Source: Planctomycetaceae bacterium
Lineage (GTDB): Bacteria; Planctomycetota; Planctomycetia; Pirellulales; JAEUIK01
Assembly: GCA_015493185.1 (NCBI GenBank)
Contig: WGDQ01000324.1
Coordinates: 1 to 13,719, forward strand
Length of the DNA: 13,719 nucleotides
Direction: 5' to 3'
Part shown: positions 6,687 to 13,438 of the stretch, one piece after another
How positions within the stretch are numbered: position 1 is the stretch's first letter
Layout: each line of letters begins with the position of its first letter
Position numbers and translations under genes: made by a program
Notes under the pieces: generated by a model
The model's input: the letters and a program-made list of their open reading frames with translations, nothing else
The model's database searches: none
Told to the model about the DNA's origin: nothing

Positions 6687-8308
6687 GCCAGTCGCCGGGC
6701 GACGTGGCAATTCGAGTTGCCAATTTGTCGAAAACTTACCGCTTGTACCGCAAGCCTTCCGACATGGCGTGGGAACTGCTCACGCGGCGGTCGCGCCATG
6801 CGCTGCTGTGGGCATTGAAAGATGTCAGCTTTGAAATTCAGCGCGGCGAAGTGGTGGGCATTATCGGCTTCAACGGCTCGGGCAAAAGCACGCTGCTGAA
6901 AATTCTGGCCGGCACGCTCGACAAGCAGTCGGGTGAGATCGAGGTGAACGGCACGGTTTCGGCCATTCTCGAGTTGGGCACGGGCTTTCACCCTGAATAC
7001 AGCGGCCGCGAAAACGTGATTCTGGGGGGCATGTGCCTTGGCATGAGCCGAGAGGAAGTGGAAGCCAAGCTCGATTCGATCATCGACTTCAGCGGATTGC
7101 GAGACTTTATCGACCAGCCTTTCAAAACCTATTCGAGCGGCATGAAGGCGCGGCTCACTTTCGCCACGGCCACGGCAATCGAACCCGATATTCTGATCGT
7201 CGACGAAGCATTGGCCGCGGGCGATGCCGTGTTCGCCCAACGGTCGTTGGCTCGCATGAAAAGCTTTTGTGAAGGTGGCAGCACGGTGCTGTTCGTCTCG
7301 CACAGCAGCCCGCTGGTGGCCCAGCTTTGCCGACGAGCCATTTGGCTCGACAAGGGCCAGATCAAAATGGATGGCGACGCCATCGAAGTGCTGCGGGCTT
7401 ACGACTACGCCACCTACGAGGCCATCAGCGGAAATCGGGGAAGCGTGACGCAGGCAGTGATTGCCGACGATCATCGCTGGAAAAGCGGAGGCTCGGCCAC
7501 CGATGCTGATGACCGTGCCACTGCGACCAACGACGAGACAAACGGCAAATATCTCAGCGAATCGGACGCAGACGGCACCTCGCCGAAAAAGCAGGAAGAC
7601 ACAACGCTACGCGTTGCCGCCGAAACAACCGCTGATAGCACGAGAGACCGCTCGGCTGATAGCGCGGCAGAGGAGGAGCAATCATCTGCCGAGCGCCACA
7701 CGGGGTGCGCCGAAGAGACGGACGCCGTGGCCACATCGGCCGGCTCGTCCTCGGGAGCGGGACCGGCGCCACAGGGCCAGCGTACTGTTTTCCGGCAGGG
7801 CCCGGTGGTGATCGACCGCGTCGAATTGCTGAACGACCAAGGAGAGGCGACCCGCGTATTTCGCTTCTGGGATCCGATGCGGATACGGGTCTGGTATCGC
7901 TGCGATGGCGAAATTCCGGAAGAAACGCTGGGACTGGCTTTGGCCGTCAATCGCGAGTCGGACTGGCTCAACGTGATGCACTTCAACACGACCGACGTCA
8001 AGCGCGACGAAGAAGCCACCGGCTACGATCAGGCCCCTTTCCGACTCCGGGCCGGGCCGGTCGGCTTCCTCGAGGCAAGAGTCGATCCGCTGCAACTGAA
8101 CGTGGGGCAGTATGTGCTCACCGTGGGCCTGCTGGCCAATGTGCCGGGCAACGTCGACTTTTACGAACTGCACCAATACATGTATCCATTCGCCGTGATT
8201 CGTGGCGGACATCATTTCAATTCGATCTTCTATCCCCAAGTTACCTGGAGCCATCAGCCGGGCGTTTGTCAAAACAGCGATCGGCGTCCGGCAACCCGAT
8301 CGGCGTGA
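6683..8308 (+). CDS. wzt: ABC polysaccharide exporter ATPase with C-terminal carbohydrate-binding domain (Wzt-like)
   Basis: A 541-residue, two-domain protein. The nucleotide-binding domain shows Walker A GFNGSGKST (62-70), the signature YSSGMKAR (150-157) in the SxGM form usual for polysaccharide exporters, Walker B DILIVDE (169-175) and the switch His207 in SHS. LELGTGFHPEYSGRENV (97-112) is diagnostic for this subfamily. Residues about 260-365 are a long acidic, Ser/Thr/Ala-rich, probably disordered linker. Residues about 368-520 form a beta-rich domain (IDRVELLNDQGEATRVF at 377-393, and LTVGLLANVPG at 479-489) like the Wzt C-terminal domain that binds the modified chain end in other systems. 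The whole is longer than the roughly 430-470 residues usual for Wzt, mainly because of the linker. The ATG overlaps the permease stop. It energises export from the cytoplasmic face and, by analogy, selects capped chains. Confidence 0.92.
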   Translation: MSQSPGDVAIRVANLSKTYRLYRKPSDMAWELLTRRSRHALLWALKDVSFEIQRGEVVGIIGFNGSGKSTLLKILAGTLDKQSGEIEVNGTVSAILELGTGFHPEYSGRENVILGGMCLGMSREEVEAKLDSIIDFSGLRDFIDQPFKTYSSGMKARLTFATATAIEPDILIVDEALAAGDAVFAQRSLARMKSFCEGGSTVLFVSHSSPLVAQLCRRAIWLDKGQIKMDGDAIEVLRAYDYATYEAISGNRGSVTQAVIADDHRWKSGGSATDADDRATATNDETNGKYLSESDADGTSPKKQEDTTLRVAAETTADSTRDRSADSAAEEEQSSAERHTGCAEETDAVATSAGSSSGAGPAPQGQRTVFRQGPVVIDRVELLNDQGEATRVFRFWDPMRIRVWYRCDGEIPEETLGLALAVNRESDWLNVMHFNTTDVKRDEEATGYDQAPFRLRAGPVGFLEARVDPLQLNVGQYVLTVGLLANVPGNVDFYELHQYMYPFAVIRGGHHFNSIFYPQVTWSHQPGVCQNSDRRPATRSA

Positions 8309-8346
8309 AGCGACTGCGGCCGCCCGCGCAGCGATGGGAAACATTT

Positions 8347-8536
8347 CAGAAGGTGTCTTCAAGATCCAATTCCGGTTTCGATCACTAGCAGGCCGACCGT
8401 CTGGTCGTCGGTCTGCATCGACCAGTCCACGGAGGAGTCGCCTGCTTCGCCCTCCTCCTTGATACGAATCGCCTGCTCACAATGTTGATCTTGGTTGATC
8501 TTGGGCCTGGAAGCGATTTTTGAAGAGACCTGCTCA
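8347..8536 (+). repeat. MITE-like element, copy A: imperfect terminal inverted repeats plus two internal hairpins
   Basis: The left end (8347-8375) and the reverse complement of the right end (8506-8535) agree at roughly 23 of 30 positions, sharing GTCTTCAA / TCTCTTCAA and TTCC(A)GG. Inside lie two perfect hairpins: CTGGTCG (8401-8407) with CGACCAG (8419-8425), and GGAGGAG (8431-8437) with CTCCTCC (8452-8458). The right half (8447-8530) recurs inverted at 3627-3690. No transposase is encoded. A non-autonomous mobile element or a structured RNA are both possible, and target duplications are not obvious. Confidence 0.6.
8484..8503. repeat. Tandem GTTGATCTTG, two perfect copies
   Basis: The 10-base unit occurs twice without change at 8484-8493 and 8494-8503. 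It accounts for the 16 bases present in copy A of the dispersed repeat but absent from copy B. Confidence 0.7.
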
Positions 8537-8822
8537 GCACGGGGTAAGACAACGGAGCCTGCGACTGCGCGGCGCACGCGTGCCGCTCAAAAACATGCCA
8601 CCGGGGCGATGGTCGCGGCGACTTCGAACAAGGCGGAACACGGAAACGGAAGCGTGGATGCGAGGGTTCGCGGCCTGCATGCCGGTGGCGAGCCCCTGTG
8701 CCGGCAGCCAGCACGTTGGCTGCAACAACCCTGTTCTGTCGAACGGTGCGTCGATCGAAATCACGAACAAATACGATCGCGCCGCAACGGATGGCGGCGT
8801 GTTTGAATCGGAAACACACGAC

Positions 8823-10703
8823 GTGTGCGGAATCGCCGGAATTGTTGATCTTCGAGGCCGACCCGTCTCGCGGCAGCAGCTTGTGCGCATGACCGATGTG
8901 ATGGCGCACCGCGGGCCCGATGGCGAGGGTCACTATACTGATGGTCCGGTGGGCTTGGGCCACCGGCGATTGGCCGTGTTGGATTTGTCGCCGGCCGGCC
9001 GGCAACCAATGCAGAACGAGAGCGGCGAGCTGGTCCTGATTTACAACGGCGAGATCTACAACTACCAACAGCTACGTGGCGAACTACAGGCGCAAGGCTA
9101 CTGTTTCCACTCGCAAACCGACAGCGAGGTGCTGCTGAAAGCCTACGACGCCTGGGGCGAGAGATGCCTTGAAAAGCTGAACGGCATGTATGCGTTCGCC
9201 ATTTGGAACCGACCGCGCCAGCAGTTGTTTTTGGCACGCGACCCGTGCGGCGTTAAACCGCTGTACTATTTCTACGGCGATCGGCTGTTTCTTTTCGCCT
9301 CGGAGATCAAGGCGCTGCTCACACACGATGGGCTGAGCGCCCGGGTGTGCCCCGAGGGATTGAGCGAGTATTTCACGTTCCAGAACATTTTGAGCGACCG
9401 CACGCTTTTCGATGGTGTGCGACTTCTGCCCCCGGGTTGCACGCTGCGCATCGATCTGCGCGAGGCCGACGGCTTGCAGCAGCGGCGATACTGGGATTTC
9501 CGCTTCGATCATAGCGGGTTCGACGCCTCGGACGAGGAGACGATCGAGCGGCTTTCCGGGCTGTTCGAACAAGCCGTGACAAGGCAGCTCGTGGCCGACG
9601 TTCCCGTGGGCACGTATCTCAGCGGCGGGCTCGACTCCGGGTCGATCACGGCGGTTGCCGCCCGGCACATCCGTCGTTTGCATACGTTCACTGCGGGTTT
9701 CGATCTATCGAGCGCCTCGGGCATCGAGTTGGGCTTCGACGAGCGGCCGGCGGCTGAGGTGATGGCCAATCTCTTCAAAACCGAACACTACGAGATCGTG
9801 CTGCACGCCGGCGATATGGAGCACGTGCTGCCCGAGCTGATCTGGCACCTGGAAGACCTGCGGGTTGGGCAGTGCTATCCGAACTATTATGTCGCCCGGC
9901 TGGCCAGCAAATTCGTGAAGGTGGTGCTTTCGGGCAGCGGGGGCGACGAGCTGTTTGCCGGCTATCCATGGCGCTATTACCGCGGCATGCAAGCCGAACA
10001 CCCACAGCAATACTACCAAGCCTATTACGACTATTGGCAACGATTGATTCCCGATGCCGATCGGACACGGTTCTTCAACCAGGAAACATTGCGGGCGATT
10101 GGCGACCACCATCCGTTCGAAGTGTTTGGCGACGTTTTCCGCGGGGCCGACATACCACTGAAAACCATCGAAGAGGTCGTCAACGCCTCGTTGTATTTCG
10201 AGGCGAAGACGTTCTTGCACGGTTTGCTGGTGGTGGAAGACAAATTGAGCATGGCCCACTCGTTGGAAACCCGTGTGCCGTTTCTCGATCCGCAATTGGT
10301 GGCCTTCGCCCTGCGCGTGCCGCCCCGCATGAAGCTGAACGAGCTGACAGAAGCCCCGCGAGTGGACGAAGACGAAGCGGGCAAGGCGTCGCGTTATCGA
10401 TCAACTCCCACGGCCGACGGCAAAGTGGTATTGCGCGAGGCGATGCGACGTCTCATACCAGATGCCACACGGCAGCGAGCCAAGCAGGGGTTTTCGGCAC
10501 CCGACGCGTCGTGGTTCCGGGGCGACAGCATCGAGTATGTCGACCGCCTGTTGCGCGATCGTCGCGCGCGAATCAACGATTATCTCAACCCCGAATACGT
10601 CGGCGCCGTGCTCGACGAACATTGCAGCGGGCAGGTGAACCACCGGTTGTTGATTTGGTCGCTGCTGAGTTTCGAGTGGTGGTTGCGGTCGTTTGTGCCT
10701 TGA
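8823..10703 (+). CDS. asnB: Asparagine-synthase-type glutamine amidotransferase (AsnB family), GTG start
   Basis: A 626-residue class II amidotransferase. I place the start at GTG 8823 because it puts Cys at position 2 (CGIAGIVDLRG), the N-terminal nucleophile exposed when Met is removed; every member needs this. An upstream in-frame start at 8520 would bury it. The glutaminase domain (2 to about 165) has RGPDG, the NGEIYNY loop and DSEVLLKAY. The synthase domain has the PP-loop SGGLDSG (267-273) for ATP, then SGSGGDELFAGY (370-381), and the C-terminal KQGFSAP region. Ammonia from glutamine is passed to an AMP-activated carboxylate. In O-antigen loci this family commonly amidates uronic acids, and the neighbours favour that role over free asparagine synthesis (inference). 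A weak GGA lies about nine bases before the GTG. A spacer of 514 bases separates it from wzt. Confidence 0.9.
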   Translation: MCGIAGIVDLRGRPVSRQQLVRMTDVMAHRGPDGEGHYTDGPVGLGHRRLAVLDLSPAGRQPMQNESGELVLIYNGEIYNYQQLRGELQAQGYCFHSQTDSEVLLKAYDAWGERCLEKLNGMYAFAIWNRPRQQLFLARDPCGVKPLYYFYGDRLFLFASEIKALLTHDGLSARVCPEGLSEYFTFQNILSDRTLFDGVRLLPPGCTLRIDLREADGLQQRRYWDFRFDHSGFDASDEETIERLSGLFEQAVTRQLVADVPVGTYLSGGLDSGSITAVAARHIRRLHTFTAGFDLSSASGIELGFDERPAAEVMANLFKTEHYEIVLHAGDMEHVLPELIWHLEDLRVGQCYPNYYVARLASKFVKVVLSGSGGDELFAGYPWRYYRGMQAEHPQQYYQAYYDYWQRLIPDADRTRFFNQETLRAIGDHHPFEVFGDVFRGADIPLKTIEEVVNASLYFEAKTFLHGLLVVEDKLSMAHSLETRVPFLDPQLVAFALRVPPRMKLNELTEAPRVDEDEAGKASRYRSTPTADGKVVLREAMRRLIPDATRQRAKQGFSAPDASWFRGDSIEYVDRLLRDRRARINDYLNPEYVGAVLDEHCSGQVNHRLLIWSLLSFEWWLRSFVP

Positions 10704-10863
10704 AACATTTTTTTCAGCGAAGGTTTTGCCTGAGCGGTCGCCGCGCGAAACGCATGCCGAAAACCCAACGAAAGCGATCTGCCTGGGCCGGCTTGAGCAA
10801 ACGGATCGAGCAGCCAGGCAGCCGAGCAAACAGCAAGAACCCGAAGCGAAGGTTGAAAAAAAC
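10704..10863. other. 160-base spacer between amidotransferase and deacetylase
   Basis: No gene. A run of seven Ts follows shortly after the amidotransferase stop but has no stem before it. A GCGAAGGTT word occurs at 10717-10725 and again at 10846-10854; the second copy may serve as ribosome binding site for the deacetylase (AAGG about 11 bases before the ATG). Confidence 0.4.
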
Positions 10864-11610
10864 ATGATCGCCCTGACGCTCGACACCGATTGGGCACCTG
10901 TTGAGCTGGTACGCGACGCGGTGGACCTGATTCGTTCGCGTGGCTGCAAGGTCACAGTGTTTTGCACCGATCGGCTGGATATCGAGGCCGATGAAATCGC
11001 ACTGCACCCAAACTTTACGGATCTGACCGACCTGGAAACGCCGATCCGTGCGTTGAAGGAGATTTATCCCGAGGCGCGGGGTTTGCGCTCGCACGCTCTG
11101 TTTTTTACGGAGCGGTTCCGCCCGCTGTACGAGCAGTTCGACATCGCCTACGACGCCAATGCAATGCAGTATCTCGCCGCCGAAAGTCGTGTGACCCGCA
11201 TTGCCCGCAACACGGTTTCGATACCGCTGTTTTTCATGGATCGCTTTCACATGGAAATGGACAGGGATGCCGCGCGGCGTTGGCGTTTGGACCGCTTGCC
11301 ACTGGCGCGCCCCGGGCTGAAGGTTTTCGACTTTCACCCAATCCACCTGTTTCTCAACACGCCCAGCGTGGCGTGGTACGAGCGGGCGAAGCCGCACTAT
11401 CACAACCCCGAGCAGCTACGGCAACACGTGGCGGAGGGCCCCGGCGCGCGTCGCCTTTTGATCGAATTGCTGGATTGGATCGGCGCGAACCATCGGCCCA
11501 CGTACACGCTGTCTGAAATTGCCCGGGCGTACGAGTCGCCCCTTCCCGCGCCGCACGCGCCCTTTGCCGGAAAGGAAACCAGCCATGCGGGCCATTCTGC
11601 TCGGCAATAA
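10864..11610 (+). CDS. Divergent polysaccharide deacetylase (NodB-fold, WbmS-like)
   Basis: A 248-residue protein with a divergent NodB-type (CE4-like) fold. Motif 1 is LTLDTDW (4-10), where Asp7 and Asp9 stand for the catalytic and metal-binding acids. EIALHP (44-49) corresponds to motif 2, normally H-S/T-x-x-H-P; here Glu44 replaces the first metal-ligand His while His48 is kept. RSH (75-77) and FDFHPIHLFLN (155-165) are hallmarks of a subgroup found in O-antigen loci, labelled WbmS-like from Bordetella (from memory). The expected action is removal of N- or O-acetyl groups from a sugar or glycan in the cytoplasm; no signal peptide is present. The ATG at 10864 was chosen because motif 1 starts at residue 4; upstream in-frame sequence is low-complexity. 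The 3' end overlaps the formyltransferase start by 26 bases, suggesting joint action. Metal binding and activity are uncertain. Confidence 0.75.
   Translation: MIALTLDTDWAPVELVRDAVDLIRSRGCKVTVFCTDRLDIEADEIALHPNFTDLTDLETPIRALKEIYPEARGLRSHALFFTERFRPLYEQFDIAYDANAMQYLAAESRVTRIARNTVSIPLFFMDRFHMEMDRDAARRWRLDRLPLARPGLKVFDFHPIHLFLNTPSVAWYERAKPHYHNPEQLRQHVAEGPGARRLLIELLDWIGANHRPTYTLSEIARAYESPLPAPHAPFAGKETSHAGHSARQ
11571..11576 (+). promoter_or_regulatory. Shine-Dalgarno AAAGGA for the formyltransferase
   Basis: AAAGGA ends eight bases before the ATG at 11585, inside the 3' end of the deacetylase gene. It decides the start against the longer in-frame candidate at 11519. Confidence 0.6.
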
Positions 11611-12451
11611 AAACCTGGCCGTTCGCGCGCTCGACCTGCTGCCGGCTCATGGCATCGAGGTGGTGGGCGTGGTGTTGAATCCCGACGACGACGGCATTGA
11701 ACAGGGGCGATGGTACCAATCGCTCAAACGGGCCGCCGCGCAGCGCGGTTTGCCGACAATTCAGCCCCGCAATGTCAGTTCGGATGAGGGCCGACAATTC
11801 ATCGAGCAGCGCCGGCCCGATTGGTTGTTGTCGATTTCCTACAGCCGCATCGTGCGCAAAGAGATTCTTGATCTGCCGCTTCGGATGCCGCTGAACATTC
11901 ACTTCTCGATGCTGCCGCACAACCGAGGCTGCTTGCCGTTGGTTTACGCCATGGCATCGGGCAGTCGGCAAACGGGTGTGAGCCTGCACGTGATGGACGA
12001 AGGAATCGACACCGGCGATGTGCTGGCGCAGCGTGCGGTGCCGATCGATGAGTCTGACACGGCCCGAAGCATGTACTTCAAATGTGTCGACGCGGCAGAG
12101 GCATTGCTCGACCAGGCACTGCCACGTTTGGTGGAAGGATCGCTTCGTGCTCAACCGCAGGTGTTGGAAGATGGGTCGTACCATCGCCAGGTTTATCCCA
12201 ACGATCGCTGGTTGAATCCTGATGTCAACCCGCGAGGGTTTTCCTGCTTTGTTCGCGCACACACGTTTCCGCCCTATCCCACGGCGCGTGTGATGGTGGC
12301 GGGTGTAGAACATCCAGTGCTTTTTCAAGACGGCGCGTTTCGCGTTCCCGGTCTTGGTATCGGCCCCGGCTCGGCGGCCGAAGTTCTCGAATTGTTAAGG
12401 AATTGCAAATGGGAACCAGTATGCCCCCGAAACTTGGCCTCGACGAGCTGA
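11585..12451 (+). CDS. Sugar N-formyltransferase (Fmt/ArnA/PurN-like)
   Basis: A 288-residue formyltransferase. The catalytic triad of the family is visible: Asn104 and His106 in LNIHFSMLPHNRG (103-115), and Asp142 in GIDTGD (140-145). The N-terminal Rossmann strand is RAILLGN (2-8). The C-terminal part, with FVRAHTFPPYPTARV (222-236), resembles sugar formyltransferases such as the ArnA N-terminal domain and the VioF/WbkC type rather than Met-tRNA formyltransferase. Members transfer a formyl group from N10-formyl-tetrahydrofolate to an amino group on a nucleotide-linked sugar in the cytoplasm (established for the family). It needs a free amino sugar, which the overlapping upstream deacetylase or an aminotransferase outside the window could supply (inference). 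The start has AAAGGA eight bases upstream. It overlaps the deacetylase by 26 bases and the methyltransferase by 43. Confidence 0.88.
   Translation: MRAILLGNKNLAVRALDLLPAHGIEVVGVVLNPDDDGIEQGRWYQSLKRAAAQRGLPTIQPRNVSSDEGRQFIEQRRPDWLLSISYSRIVRKEILDLPLRMPLNIHFSMLPHNRGCLPLVYAMASGSRQTGVSLHVMDEGIDTGDVLAQRAVPIDESDTARSMYFKCVDAAEALLDQALPRLVEGSLRAQPQVLEDGSYHRQVYPNDRWLNPDVNPRGFSCFVRAHTFPPYPTARVMVAGVEHPVLFQDGAFRVPGLGIGPGSAAEVLELLRNCKWEPVCPRNLASTS
12397..12401 (+). promoter_or_regulatory. Shine-Dalgarno AAGGA for the methyltransferase
   Basis: AAGGA ends seven bases before the ATG at 12409, supporting this start over the in-frame TTG at 12403 and the later ATG at 12421. The site lies within the formyltransferase coding region. 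Confidence 0.6.
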
Positions 12452-13236
12452 ACCGCCTGATTGCTTGCCCGGTGCCCACGTGTCGGGTCGAACTCGCACT
12501 AAACGGTTCGACGGACATCCGCTGCCACGGCTGCGGTGAAACGTACCGGCAATTGAAACACACGGTGGATCTGACGCCTTCTTCGTGGAAGCAGTGGTCC
12601 GAGCTGTGGCCTGTGTGGGAGAAGTTGCAAGCCAATGGGCTGACTTCGTACACGCACGACCCGGAACACAACCTGGGCGTGGGCGAGCGGCACGACTATC
12701 TGCAGTTCAGTCAGTTTTGCGGTTTCGATGGCCTGGTGCTCGATATCGGCTGCGGCCCGCAAACATGGCCCGCGCACTACACGCATCATTCGCCCAGAAC
12801 CCGATTCGTGGGCATCGACCCGCTGATTGCCGACGCGCCGAGCGACTACGTTCAGTTTCGCGGCCTGGGCGAGTACCTGCCGTTTCGAGACAACGTGTTC
12901 GACCACGTGGTGTTCGCCACCTCGTTGGACCACATGCTCGACGTTCGTGCGGCACTGCGCGAGGCGATGCGCGTTTGTCGTCCTGGCGGTCAGATCACCA
13001 TTTGGTCGGGAGAGAAAAAGCCCGGAGCACCGCGGCCCCAGCGCTCGCCCGAGTGGTATCAGCAACTCGAAGTGCCCGAGGGAGCCGAAGACCCGTTTCA
13101 CCTGCGGCGGTTTCCGGAGGAAGAGGTACGGCAGATGTTCGACGACGTTGGCATGCAAGTGGCCGAGGCCGCCTCGCTGCCGGTTGACGCGTGGCGCACC
13201 AACCACTTTTACCGCATTGTGAAGCGGGCCGCGTGA
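12409..13236 (+). CDS. SAM-dependent methyltransferase with N-terminal zinc ribbon
   Basis: A 275-residue class I methyltransferase. Motif I is LVLDIGCGP (109-117), with the acidic ribose-binding residue Asp137 in FVGIDPL (133-139). The motif IV region is FDHVVFATSLDHMLD (164-178), and RPGGQITIW (191-199) is the usual post-motif turn. An N-terminal zinc ribbon is suggested by Cys20-x4-Cys25 and Cys39-x2-Cys42, in a Trm112-like arrangement often fused to Methyltransf_11-type domains. It transfers methyl from S-adenosylmethionine. In this cluster a sugar or a chain terminus is the likely acceptor, because methylation caps chains in some Wzm/Wzt systems (inference). The gene overlaps the formyltransferase by 43 bases in another frame and has AAGGA upstream, so the trio is probably translated together. 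O-, N- and C-methylation cannot be distinguished. Confidence 0.85.
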   Translation: MGTSMPPKLGLDELNRLIACPVPTCRVELALNGSTDIRCHGCGETYRQLKHTVDLTPSSWKQWSELWPVWEKLQANGLTSYTHDPEHNLGVGERHDYLQFSQFCGFDGLVLDIGCGPQTWPAHYTHHSPRTRFVGIDPLIADAPSDYVQFRGLGEYLPFRDNVFDHVVFATSLDHMLDVRAALREAMRVCRPGGQITIWSGEKKPGAPRPQRSPEWYQQLEVPEGAEDPFHLRRFPEEEVRQMFDDVGMQVAEAASLPVDAWRTNHFYRIVKRAA

Positions 13237-13240
13237 ATGT

Positions 13241-13287
13241 CCGCCGAAACGGTCGCAAAGCGGCGCGTCAGTCAGGCGGCTTTTTTT
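13241..13287 (+). terminator. Possible weak terminator after the modification trio
   Basis: CCGCC (13241-13245) can pair with GGCGG (13275-13279), which is followed by C and seven Ts. The loop of 29 bases is long, and a competing CGCCG/CGGCG pairing exists inside it. A second run of seven Ts lies at 13299-13305. The position right after the methyltransferase stop fits a terminator, but the structure is poor. Confidence 0.3.
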
Positions 13288-13438
13288 CTCGCACCGGGTT
13301 TTTTTCTCATCTTCCGCCTCGCGGGCGAGCGAACATCGCATCGTAAAACTTCCAGGCATGCGAGACGCCGAAAACGCTCGACACCACTGGGGCTGTGCTC
13401 GAGCACGTACCGAACGCGAAAGAACCAGGACTAGCCGG

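Larger units (their letters stand above)
8309..8822. other. 514-base intergenic stretch with structured repeat copy A
   Basis: No intact gene is supported. The frame of the downstream amidotransferase is open back to 8520, but its upstream part is low-complexity and would bury the catalytic cysteine. The stretch holds the repeat element at 8347-8536. After 8540 I see nothing notable up to the GTG at 8823. Confidence 0.5.

Noticed and set aside
7500..7780. Short repeats in the Wzt linker as a possible CRISPR or minisatellite
   Set aside because: Units are too short and irregular, the frame stays open, and no regular spacer pattern exists.
8520..8822. N-terminal extension of the amidotransferase
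   Set aside because: It would bury the catalytic N-terminal cysteine, and its residues are low-complexity.
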